Source: an uncultured Erythrobacter sp. (lineage in GTDB: Bacteria > Pseudomonadota > Alphaproteobacteria > Sphingomonadales > Sphingomonadaceae). Taken from it: 5,259 nucleotides of DNA. Positions 1 through 5,259 of the stretch are shown here, in pieces. Below the pieces are notes generated by a model, which did no database searches, was not told where the DNA came from, and saw only the letters and a program-made list of their open reading frames with translations. Positions within the stretch are counted from its first letter, which is position 1. Every line of letters starts with the position of its first letter. A program made the translations under genes and the position numbers. Location: the NCBI GenBank assembly GCA_947258465.1, contig CAMYIQ010000287.1, positions 1 through 5,259 on the forward strand, written 5' to 3'.

Positions 1-41
1 ATGGTAGCGCCTGCGAAGACGTCCGGAAAACAGGCAGAGAC

Positions 42-1664
42 ATGGCGATGGCGGAAACGGCTGGTAGGGCACAGAACGGAATTCTCGGCTGGATCGAACG
101 AAGCGGCAACAAGCTGCCCGATCCGGTCTTCTTGTTCTTCTGGCTGATCGCGATCCTGGTCGTGGTTTCCGTGCTCGCCAGCCTTGCCGGACTATCGGCA
201 GCCCATCCCACCGAAATCGATCCCGATACGGGCGCGGCGACAATTATCAGCGCGGTCAGCCTGCTGAGTGCGGAGAATATCCAGCGGCTGTGGGTCGACA
301 TGCCCGCAACCTTTACCCATTTCCATCCGCTCGGATACGTGCTGGTGGTGATGCTGGGCGCCGGTGTGGCCGAGCGCGCCGGACTGTTCGGCACCGCCAT
401 GCGCGCCGGCGTGCGCAATGCGCCGACATTCCTGCTGACCCCGATCGTTACGCTGGTCGGGATGATGGGCAATTTGGCCGCCGACGCCGCCTATGTGGTG
501 TTGATCCCGCTGGCGGGGATCATCTTTCATGCTGCGGGCCGCCATCCGGTTGCGGGCATCGCGGCAGCCTTCGCGGGCGTTTCGGGTGGCTTTTCCGCCA
601 ACCTCCTGCCCGGCCAGCTCGATGCGCTGCTGTTCGGGATCACCGAAGCCGCGGTAGAAACCGTCTTCGGAGACTTCACTGCCAATATTGCGGGCAATTG
701 GTATTTCATTGCCGCCATGACCTTCGTCTTCCTGCCGGTCATCTGGTGGGTGACCGATACGATCATCGAACCGCGCCTCGGTACGTGGAGCCCGGCAATG
801 GCGGGCAAGGCCGTCTCGCCCGAACAGCAGGGCGAAGTGGCCGATGGCGACCGTGAACTGACCGAAGGCGAGCGCAAGGGTCTGCGCCGGGCCGGGCTTG
901 CCGTTCTGTTCGTGATCGGCCTGTGGCTGTTCTTCACGCTCGGCCCGGGCACGCCGCTGATCGACGAGGAGGCATCGCCCGAGGCACGGCTGACGCCCTT
1001 CTATCAGAGCCTCGTCGCCGGATTTTTCCTGCTGTTCCTCCTCGCGGGCTGGGCTTACGGCAAGGCGGCAGGCACGATCGAAGACCATCGCGGGCTGGTG
1101 AAGATGATGGCCGGGGCGATGGAAGACCTCGCCTACTACCTGGTGCTTGCCTTCGCGGCGGCGCATTTCGTCGCCATGTTCGCCTGGTCGAATCTCGGCC
1201 TGATCCTCGCGGTCAATGGCGCCGATTTCCTCGGCAATAGCGGTTTACCCGCCTGGGCACTGCTCGCCGCGATCATCGTGGTTTCGGCCCTGCTCAACAT
1301 CTTCGTCGGCTCGGCCAGCGCCAAGTGGGCGCTGCTTTCGCCCGTGTTGGTGCCGATGCTGATGCTGCTGGGTATCACGCCCGAAATGGCGACCGCTGCC
1401 TATCGTGTGGGTGACGGGGCGACCAATATCATCACCCCGCTGATGGTCTATTTCCCGCTGATCCTGATCTTCTGTCAACGCTGGCAGAAAGACTTCGGAC
1501 TCGGCAGTCTGGCCGCGACCATGCTGCCCTATTCGGTCGGCCTGCTGATTGCGGGTCTCGCCATGACGATCGGCTGGGTGGTGCTCGACCTGCCGCTGGG
1601 GCCGGGTGCCGAGGTGTTCATGGAGGCGCCGACTGCGGCGACGGCGCCCGCATCGGCGGGCTGA
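42..1664 (+). CDS. AbgT-family inner-membrane transporter (p-aminobenzoyl-glutamate / antimetabolite type)
   Basis: This is a complete 540-residue polytopic membrane protein of the AbgT family. Members include E. coli AbgT, which imports p-aminobenzoyl-glutamate, and YdaH and MtrF, reported to export sulfonamides and p-aminobenzoate. The N-terminal GNKLPDPVFLFFWL stretch (residues 22-35) is typical of the family. Hydrophobic segments near 28-52, 97-112, 129-163, 218-240, 284-300, 320-341, 362-390, 403-440, 464-478 and 490-516 fit the known fold of nine helices plus two re-entrant hairpins. Residues N419, W429, P447, R455 and D458 keep the same mutual spacing as the functionally important set I recall for YdaH (N390, W400, P418, R426, D429). 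D194 is the probable match to YdaH D180. A hydrophilic loop spans about 241-283, and the tail is Ala/Pro-rich. ATG 42 has only a weak AGGCAGAG upstream; ATG 48 (residue 3) is an alternative start. The family is secure, but substrate and transport direction cannot be read from sequence. Confidence 0.95.
   Translation: MAMAETAGRAQNGILGWIERSGNKLPDPVFLFFWLIAILVVVSVLASLAGLSAAHPTEIDPDTGAATIISAVSLLSAENIQRLWVDMPATFTHFHPLGYVLVVMLGAGVAERAGLFGTAMRAGVRNAPTFLLTPIVTLVGMMGNLAADAAYVVLIPLAGIIFHAAGRHPVAGIAAAFAGVSGGFSANLLPGQLDALLFGITEAAVETVFGDFTANIAGNWYFIAAMTFVFLPVIWWVTDTIIEPRLGTWSPAMAGKAVSPEQQGEVADGDRELTEGERKGLRRAGLAVLFVIGLWLFFTLGPGTPLIDEEASPEARLTPFYQSLVAGFFLLFLLAGWAYGKAAGTIEDHRGLVKMMAGAMEDLAYYLVLAFAAAHFVAMFAWSNLGLILAVNGADFLGNSGLPAWALLAAIIVVSALLNIFVGSASAKWALLSPVLVPMLMLLGITPEMATAAYRVGDGATNIITPLMVYFPLILIFCQRWQKDFGLGSLAATMLPYSVGLLIAGLAMTIGWVVLDLPLGPGAEVFMEAPTAATAPASAG
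1646..1661. terminator. GC-rich hairpin at the convergent gene ends (weak terminator candidate)
   Basis: GCCCGC and GCGGGC form a perfect 6-bp stem around the loop ATCG, inside the last codons of the transporter gene. A second small hairpin, CCTCG/CGAGG with loop TCGT, lies at 1670-1683 inside the end of rbfA. Being inverted repeats, both could form in either transcript. Neither is followed by a T-run on either strand, so this is not a classical intrinsic terminator. It may slow or protect transcripts, or simply be chance in GC-rich coding DNA. Confidence 0.2.
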
Positions 1665-2066
1665 TCAGTCCTCGTCGTCGAGGTCGCGCACGACCTTGGG
1701 ATCGCTCAGAAGCTTCTCGATCCGGTCCGCCTCATCGAAGCTCTCGTCGGGCTGGAAATTGAGCCGCGGCGCGAATTTGAGGCCGAGACGCTGGGCGACC
1801 TCTTTCTGGAAAAAAGCCGTATTGCTTCGCAGGGCCTTGAGCACCACGGCCTCGTCCTCGCCCAGCAGCGGCTTCACATAGGCTTTCGCATTGCGCAGGT
1901 CAGGCGTCATGCGCACCTCGGTCACCGCGATATTGCTGGCCGAAAGCACATCGTCATGCGCTTCGCCGCGCGCGAGCAGTTCGGACAGAATGTGCCGCAC
2001 GCGCTCGCCCACCTTGAGGACGCGGACGGATTGCTGTTCGGGCGTGGAATGCTGGTGCCTGGCCAT
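1665..2066 (-). CDS. rbfA: Ribosome-binding factor A (RbfA)
   Basis: RbfA is a small cytoplasmic KH-fold protein that binds the 30S subunit and assists late 16S rRNA maturation, including 5'-end processing and cold adaptation. The product is 133 residues from the ATG at 2066, normal for alphaproteobacteria. Family signatures are visible: the N-terminal helix around residues 20-31 (GERVRHILSELL), the central strand with VRMTPDLRNAKAYV (51-64), and the C-terminal block from F85 to L120 containing GLKFAPRLNFQPDES (95-109). The tail is acidic (DLDDED). Two starts are possible: GTG at 2069, overlapping the upstream stop as GTGA, and ATG at 2066, overlapping it as TGATG. ATG is preferred because AGGA at 2078-2075 lies 8 nt before it. 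The gene is the last of the minus-strand operon and is probably translationally coupled to the thioesterase upstream. Its stop codon abuts that of the convergent transporter. Confidence 0.95.
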   Translation of the reverse strand: MARHQHSTPEQQSVRVLKVGERVRHILSELLARGEAHDDVLSASNIAVTEVRMTPDLRNAKAYVKPLLGEDEAVVLKALRSNTAFFQKEVAQRLGLKFAPRLNFQPDESFDEADRIEKLLSDPKVVRDLDDED

Positions 2067-2078
2067 CACGTGTTTCCT
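2064..2078 (-). promoter_or_regulatory. Coupled stop/start junction and RBS: thioesterase B to rbfA
   Basis: On the minus strand AGGAAA (2078-2073) lies within the last codons of thioesterase B. It is followed by GTGATG, in which the TGA stop (2068-2066) shares its A with the ATG of rbfA (2066-2064). Spacing from AGGA to ATG is 8 nt. The arrangement indicates re-initiation or translational coupling, with no room for a separate promoter. Confidence 0.7.
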
Positions 2079-2476
2079 GTCGGTCGCGGTGTGGGAATGG
2101 CGGTGCTGGTCGCCCGGGCGAGCAGTTTCCCCGCCTCGTCGAACAGCTCCCCTTCGAGGAAGATCACCTTGCGCCCGCGCCGTATCACGCGGCCCTTGCC
2201 GATCAGCGGCCCTGCCATCACCGGTTTGAGCAAGCTCATCGAGATTTCGAGATTGAGCGGCGCTTCGGCCTGGTCAGTCGCCCAGACATGCGCCCAGCCC
2301 ATGACCTCGTCGAGAAATCCAGCGACCAGGCCGCCCTGCACGCTGCCGCGCGGCGTGACGAAGCTTTCCGGCGCGCAAAAGCGCAAGGTTATCTCTTCGC
2401 GCTCCTTGTCGAACCGATCGAATTCGACGCCCATCGTCGATGCGTGCGGCGCGGCCAGCGCCTGTTCGGAAATCAT
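2066..2476 (-). CDS. PaaI-like hotdog-fold thioesterase B (tandem paralog)
   Basis: This 136-residue cytosolic protein belongs to the PaaI/4HBT hotdog thioesterase superfamily, whose members hydrolyse acyl-CoA thioesters, usually as dimers or tetramers. Recognition rests on the central-helix motif SVQGGLVAGFLDEVMG (about 45-60, numbered from the ATG), then APLNLEISMSLLKP, GKGRVIRRGRKVIFLEGEL and LLARATSTA, the usual strand pattern. The helix Asp (D56), equivalent to the catalytic carboxylate of PaaI and human THEM2, is kept. The usual His of HGG is Gln47, and the usual Asn six residues earlier is Thr41. The protein is about 55% identical by eye to the gene just upstream, so it arose by tandem duplication; it lacks about 7 residues in the mid-protein loop. 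A TTG at 2479 could extend it by one codon, but ATG 2476, overlapping the upstream stop as TGATG, is preferred. The substrate is unknown; position between infB and rbfA implies co-transcription with translation genes. Confidence 0.88.
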   Translation of the reverse strand: MISEQALAAPHASTMGVEFDRFDKEREEITLRFCAPESFVTPRGSVQGGLVAGFLDEVMGWAHVWATDQAEAPLNLEISMSLLKPVMAGPLIGKGRVIRRGRKVIFLEGELFDEAGKLLARATSTAIPTPRPTGNT

Positions 2477-2490
2477 CAATCGTTCACTCC
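2474..2490 (-). promoter_or_regulatory. Coupled stop/start junction and RBS: thioesterase A to thioesterase B
   Basis: On the minus strand GGAG (2490-2487) lies within the final codons of thioesterase A. The TGA stop (2478-2476) shares its A with the ATG of thioesterase B (2476-2474), giving TGATG. Spacing from GGAG to ATG is 10 nt, slightly long; to the alternative TTG (2479) it is 7 nt. The architecture mirrors the next junction downstream, as expected if the gene and its junction were duplicated together. Confidence 0.6.
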
Positions 2491-2907
2491 GGGTATGGGC
2501 GTGGGAATCGCGCTGGAGGTTGCGCGCGCGAGGAGGTTACCGTCTTTGTCGAGCAATTCGCCCTCGAGGAAGGCCACCCGCTTGCCCATTTTCACCACGC
2601 GCCCCTTGGCGGTGATCGTTTCCATCGGGACCATGCGCAGGTAGGTAAGGTTCATATCGAGATTGAGCGGCAGGCGCTGTTCGGCCTCACCAAATCGCGC
2701 CTCGGTCACAGCCAACAACGCACCGCCCATCACCTCGTCCAGAAAACCGGCGATCAGCCCGCCCTGCACCGCGCCGCGCGGGGAAGTGAAGCTTGGCGGC
2801 GGGGTGTAGCGGCAGGTGAGTTCGCCCTTCTCTGCGTCGAAAGAGACGAACTCGCTGCCCATCAGCTCGGACGAAGGCGAGCGCCTGCGTTCGTAGATCC
2901 TCGCCAT
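2476..2907 (-). CDS. PaaI-like hotdog-fold thioesterase A (tandem paralog)
   Basis: This is a 143-residue cytosolic hotdog-fold protein of the PaaI/4HBT thioesterase superfamily, predicted to hydrolyse an acyl-CoA. The order is a short basic N-terminus (IYERRR), first strands around GSEFVSFD (17-24), then SPRGAVQGGLIAGFLDEVMGG (42-62) with the central helix and D57 as probable catalytic carboxylate. LPLNLDMNLTYLR, AKGRVVKMGKRVAFLEGEL and LLARATSSAIPTP follow. Q48 replaces the usual His and S42 the usual Asn of PaaI/THEM2-type sites. Start ATG 2907 has only a poor ribosome site (GGGGGCTGAAG), which fits read-on from infB, whose stop lies 17 nt upstream. Met16 is a possible later start that would align with a Met in paralog B. 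It is about 55% identical by eye to paralog B immediately downstream. Physiological substrate is unknown, and a mixed A/B oligomer is possible. Confidence 0.88.
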   Translation of the reverse strand: MARIYERRRSPSSELMGSEFVSFDAEKGELTCRYTPPPSFTSPRGAVQGGLIAGFLDEVMGGALLAVTEARFGEAEQRLPLNLDMNLTYLRMVPMETITAKGRVVKMGKRVAFLEGELLDKDGNLLARATSSAIPTPIPGVND

Positions 2908-2924
2908 ACGTCTTCAGCCCCCGC

Positions 2925-5259
2925 TTACAGCGTGCGTTCACGCTCCTCGACTTCGAAGACTTCGAGCTGGTCGCCCGGCTTGATGTCGTTCGTATCGGCA
3001 AGCACCACACCGCATTCGAGGCCTGCGCGGACTTCGTCCACATCGTCCTTGAACCGGCGCAGCGAGGCGATGGTGGTGGCCGAGACGATGACATCCTCGC
3101 GCGTAAGGCGTGCATGCAGCCCCTTGCGGATAACACCTTCCTCGACCAGCAGGCCGGCGGCCTTGTCCTTCTTGCCCGAACGGAACACTTCCTTGACCGC
3201 GGCACGACCGACGACGTTCTCGATCCGCTCCGGACCCAGCTCGCCCGCCATCTCCTTCGCGATTTCCTCGGTCAGGTGATAGATGACGTCGTAATACTTC
3301 ATCTCTACACCGTCGCGCTTCACCAGCTCGCGTGCCTTGGCATTGGGACGGACGTTGAAACCGATGATCGGCGCATTCGAAGCCGATGCCAGCGACACGT
3401 CGCTTTCGGTGATCGCGCCCACGCCTGCATGCAGCACGCGGACCTTGATGTCGTCGTTCGAGAGGTTGTGCAACGCGGTGGTGATCGCCTCGACGCTGCC
3501 CTGCACATCGGCCTTCACCAGAACGGGGAATTCGATCACATTGGCGGCGAGGTTGTTGAACATCGTATCGAAGCTGGTCGGGGCAAGCGCGGTGCGCTTC
3601 TCGGTCGCCTTCTCCTGACGATATTCGGCCACTTCGCGGGCGCGCTGCTCGTTCTCGACCACGGTCAGCACGTCACCGGCAGACGGCACACCGCCAAGAC
3701 CGAGGACTTCGACCGGCATCGACGGCCCGGCCTTCTTGATCTGCTTGCCCTGATCGTTGACGATCGCGCGGACGCGGCCGCTCTCGGTGCCCACGACGAA
3801 GGTATTGCCCCGTTCCAGAGTACCGCGCGTGATAAGCACGGTGGCGACCGGGCCACGGCCTTTGTCGAGCTGCGCTTCGATGACGGTCGCTTCGGCCATC
3901 CGGTCGGGATTGGCTTTCAGTTCGAGCAATTCGGCCTGCAGCGCGATCTTTTCGAGCAGTTCGTCGAGACCGGCCTTGGTCTTGGCCGAAATTTCGACGT
4001 CCTGGACGTCGCCCGACATTTTCTCGACGATCACTTCGTGTTCGAGCAAGCGCGTGCGGATATTGTCCGGATTGGCTTCGGGCTTGTCCATCTTGTTGAT
4101 CGCCACGATCATCGGGACGCCCGCGGCCTTGGTGTGATTGATCGCCTCGATCGTCTGCGGCATAATGCCATCGTCGGCGGCCACAACCAGCACCACGATA
4201 TCGGTGACGTTGGCACCGCGCTGACGCATCTCGGTAAAGGCGGCGTGGCCCGGCGTATCGAGGAAGGTGACCAGATCGCCGCCCTTCGTCTTCACCTGAT
4301 AGCTGCCGATGTGCTGCGTAATGCCGCCTGCTTCGCCCTTCACGACATTGGCGCCGCGCAGCGCGTCGAGCAGACTGGTCTTGCCGTGATCGACATGGCC
4401 CATGATGGTAACGACGGGCGGACGCGGCTTCAGCGTTTCTTCCGGATCGACATCTTCTTCGGCGGCGATATCGACATCGGCCTCGGAGACCTTCTCGATA
4501 TTGTGGCCGAACTGATCGACGAGCAGTTCCGCCGTGTCCTGGTCGATCGTCTGGTTGACGGTGACCATCATGTCGAGATTGAAGAGCTCCTTGACGAGGT
4601 CGGCCCCCTTCTCGCCCATACGCTTGGCCAGTTCGCCAACCGTGATCGCCTCGGGAACGACCACGTCGCGCACCTGCTTTTCACGCGGTTTGCTGGAGCC
4701 GCCGCCCTGCATGCGGCGCTCCTTCTCACGCGCACGCTTGAGCGCGGCGAGGCTGCGCGCGCGGCGGCCTTCGTCCTCGTTGAGTGCTTTCTTGACCGAA
4801 AGCTTGCCGGCACGGCGCTTGTCGGCCTTCTCCGCTCCGCGCGCGGGCTTTTCTTCCTTTTTCTTGCGCTCCGGCTTCTTGGGCTCTGGACGCGCGACGG
4901 GTGTGAAGCGACGCGGGGCAGGCGCCGGCGTACCGCTCTGTTTCTCCGGCTGTTTGGCGGGCGCTTCTTCCGCGGCAACGGCTTTTTCCCGAGGTGCTTC
5001 CTTGGGCGCTTCCTCGGCCTTCTTGGCCTGCTCGGCAGCCTGCTTGGCAGCGTCTTCCTCGGCCTTGCGGTTTTCCTCGGCGCGCTTCTTCTCGTCTTCG
5101 GCAGCCTTGCGAGCCTGCTCTTCCTCACGCTTGCGCGCTTCCTCGGCAAGACGCAGACGCTCTTCCTCGGCCTCGCGCTGAAGGCGGGCAACACGTTCCT
5201 GCGGCGTCTCGCCGGCCGGAACGGCCTTCTTCTTCGGTGCGGGCTTCTGCGCCACCGGG
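2925..5259 (-). CDS. infB: Translation initiation factor IF2, N-terminus cut by window edge
   Basis: IF2 is the cytoplasmic GTPase that delivers formyl-Met-tRNA to the 30S subunit and promotes 50S joining. About 777 codons are visible. The frame is still open at the right edge, so the GTG at 5255 (residue 1 in this numbering) is almost certainly internal; full-length alphaproteobacterial IF2 has further N-terminal sequence before this region. Order seen: an Ala/Glu/Lys/Arg-rich, probably helical linker (about 14-100), a Pro/Lys/Arg-rich stretch (100-190), the IF2 N-domain near the G domain (about 197-252, VPEAITVGELAKRM), then the G domain. Its motifs are G1 GHVDHGKT (286-293), G2 GITQHIG (311-317), G3 DTPGH (333-337), G4 NKMD (387-390) and G5 SAKT (423-426). 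Domain II follows from about 455, domain III contains IGFNVRP (631-637), and the C-terminal fMet-tRNA-binding domain includes ECGVVLADTNDIKPGD (747-762). All GTPase motifs are intact. It is the first visible gene of the operon with two thioesterases and rbfA. Confidence 0.97.
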   Translation of the reverse strand, partial: PVAQKPAPKKKAVPAGETPQERVARLQREAEEERLRLAEEARKREEEQARKAAEDEKKRAEENRKAEEDAAKQAAEQAKKAEEAPKEAPREKAVAAEEAPAKQPEKQSGTPAPAPRRFTPVARPEPKKPERKKKEEKPARGAEKADKRRAGKLSVKKALNEDEGRRARSLAALKRAREKERRMQGGGSSKPREKQVRDVVVPEAITVGELAKRMGEKGADLVKELFNLDMMVTVNQTIDQDTAELLVDQFGHNIEKVSEADVDIAAEEDVDPEETLKPRPPVVTIMGHVDHGKTSLLDALRGANVVKGEAGGITQHIGSYQVKTKGGDLVTFLDTPGHAAFTEMRQRGANVTDIVVLVVAADDGIMPQTIEAINHTKAAGVPMIVAINKMDKPEANPDNIRTRLLEHEVIVEKMSGDVQDVEISAKTKAGLDELLEKIALQAELLELKANPDRMAEATVIEAQLDKGRGPVATVLITRGTLERGNTFVVGTESGRVRAIVNDQGKQIKKAGPSMPVEVLGLGGVPSAGDVLTVVENEQRAREVAEYRQEKATEKRTALAPTSFDTMFNNLAANVIEFPVLVKADVQGSVEAITTALHNLSNDDIKVRVLHAGVGAITESDVSLASASNAPIIGFNVRPNAKARELVKRDGVEMKYYDVIYHLTEEIAKEMAGELGPERIENVVGRAAVKEVFRSGKKDKAAGLLVEEGVIRKGLHARLTREDVIVSATTIASLRRFKDDVDEVRAGLECGVVLADTNDIKPGDQLEVFEVEERERTL
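4710..4724 (-). promoter_or_regulatory. Candidate internal translation start within infB
   Basis: On the minus strand AAGGAG (4724-4719), a near-consensus Shine-Dalgarno sequence, lies 6 nt before an in-frame ATG (4712-4710, residue 182 of the visible IF2). Initiation here would give a protein of about 595 residues starting just ahead of the IF2 N-domain and G domain and lacking the charged linker. E. coli infB is known to make shorter IF2 forms from internal in-frame starts. The caveat is that AAG GAG is also just the Lys-Glu codon pair, common in this Lys/Glu-rich stretch. Confidence 0.4.
5009..5171 (-). repeat. Degenerate GCCGAGGAA repeats in the charged IF2 linker
   Basis: The nonamer GCCGAGGAA (minus strand), encoding Ala-Glu-Glu when in frame, occurs five times, at about 5010-5018, 5055-5063, 5073-5081, 5139-5147 and 5163-5171. 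Four of these extend to GCCGAGGAAG. Spacing is irregular, so this is a low-complexity coding repeat, not a regular tandem array. It encodes the Ala/Glu/Lys/Arg-rich segment expected to form a long charged helix or flexible linker in IF2. Such segments vary in length between species. Confidence 0.6.

Noticed and set aside
1..147. 48-codon plus-strand frame beginning with the ATG at base 1
   Set aside because: It overlaps the transporter in another frame, lies at the window edge and encodes an unremarkable sequence. Bases 1-41 show no convincing promoter either.
192..1166. 324-codon open frame on the minus strand opposite the transporter gene
   Set aside because: It is a shadow of GC-rich coding DNA: the translation is rich in His, Gln, Arg and Gly, shows no recognisable domain, and the plus strand is a clear AbgT transporter.
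2067..2069. GTG start for rbfA, and likewise TTG 2479 for thioesterase B
   Set aside because: Each adds just one residue before an ATG that forms a TGATG overlap with the upstream stop. ATG is the stronger initiation codon, though the GTG cannot be excluded for rbfA.
2440..3279. 279-codon plus-strand open frame across thioesterase A and the end of infB
   Set aside because: Composition is Ser/Arg/Thr-rich without domains, and it lies opposite two well-recognised minus-strand genes.
4534..5181. Ser/Arg/Ala-rich plus-strand open frame opposite the IF2 linker
   Set aside because: It is the antisense of the Lys/Glu/Ala repeats in infB, which gives low-complexity Ser/Leu/Arg; there is no independent evidence for a gene.
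5253..5255. GTG as the true start of infB
   Set aside because: The frame stays open to the window edge, no ribosome site is visible in the few bases beyond, and IF2 of this group has additional N-terminal sequence. The gene is treated as truncated by the window.

Overview
This window looks like chromosomal DNA from a GC-rich alphaproteobacterium. The style of the IF2 and RbfA proteins and the AbgT-type carrier suggest the Sphingomonadales (an Erythrobacter- or Sphingomonas-like organism). That placement is inferred from overall protein character, not from any search. Apart from the first 41 bases and a 17-base gap, the window is entirely protein coding. I see no RNA genes, CRISPR array, insertion sequence or attachment site.

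Layout. Bases 42-1664 (+) encode a complete AbgT-family inner-membrane transporter. The rest (1665-5259) lies on the minus strand and reads as one tightly packed operon. In transcription order it holds infB (translation initiation factor IF2, cut off by the right edge, 5259-2925), hotdog-fold thioesterase A (2907-2476), its tandem paralog thioesterase B (2476-2066), and rbfA (ribosome-binding factor A, 2066-1665). The infB-to-A gap is 17 nt. The A/B and B/rbfA junctions are both stop/start overlaps of the form TGATG, which points to translational coupling. The transporter and rbfA converge, and their two stop codons abut in the palindrome TGATCA with no spacer.

How the genes relate. infB and rbfA are core translation genes: IF2 positions initiator tRNA, and RbfA matures the 30S subunit. 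Together they form the conserved nusA-infB-rbfA-truB type cluster. The unusual content is the pair of duplicated PaaI-like hotdog proteins placed between them, whose acyl-CoA substrate is unknown. The truB gene that often follows rbfA is absent here, and the convergent transporter takes that position. The transporter has no evident functional tie to the operon.

Points worth following are the thioesterase duplication inside a translation operon, its altered active-site motif (QGG instead of HGG), a well-formed internal ribosome-binding site and ATG inside infB that could give a short IF2 isoform, and the zero-spacing convergent gene ends. Nothing here amounts to a clearly new defence or mobile system.
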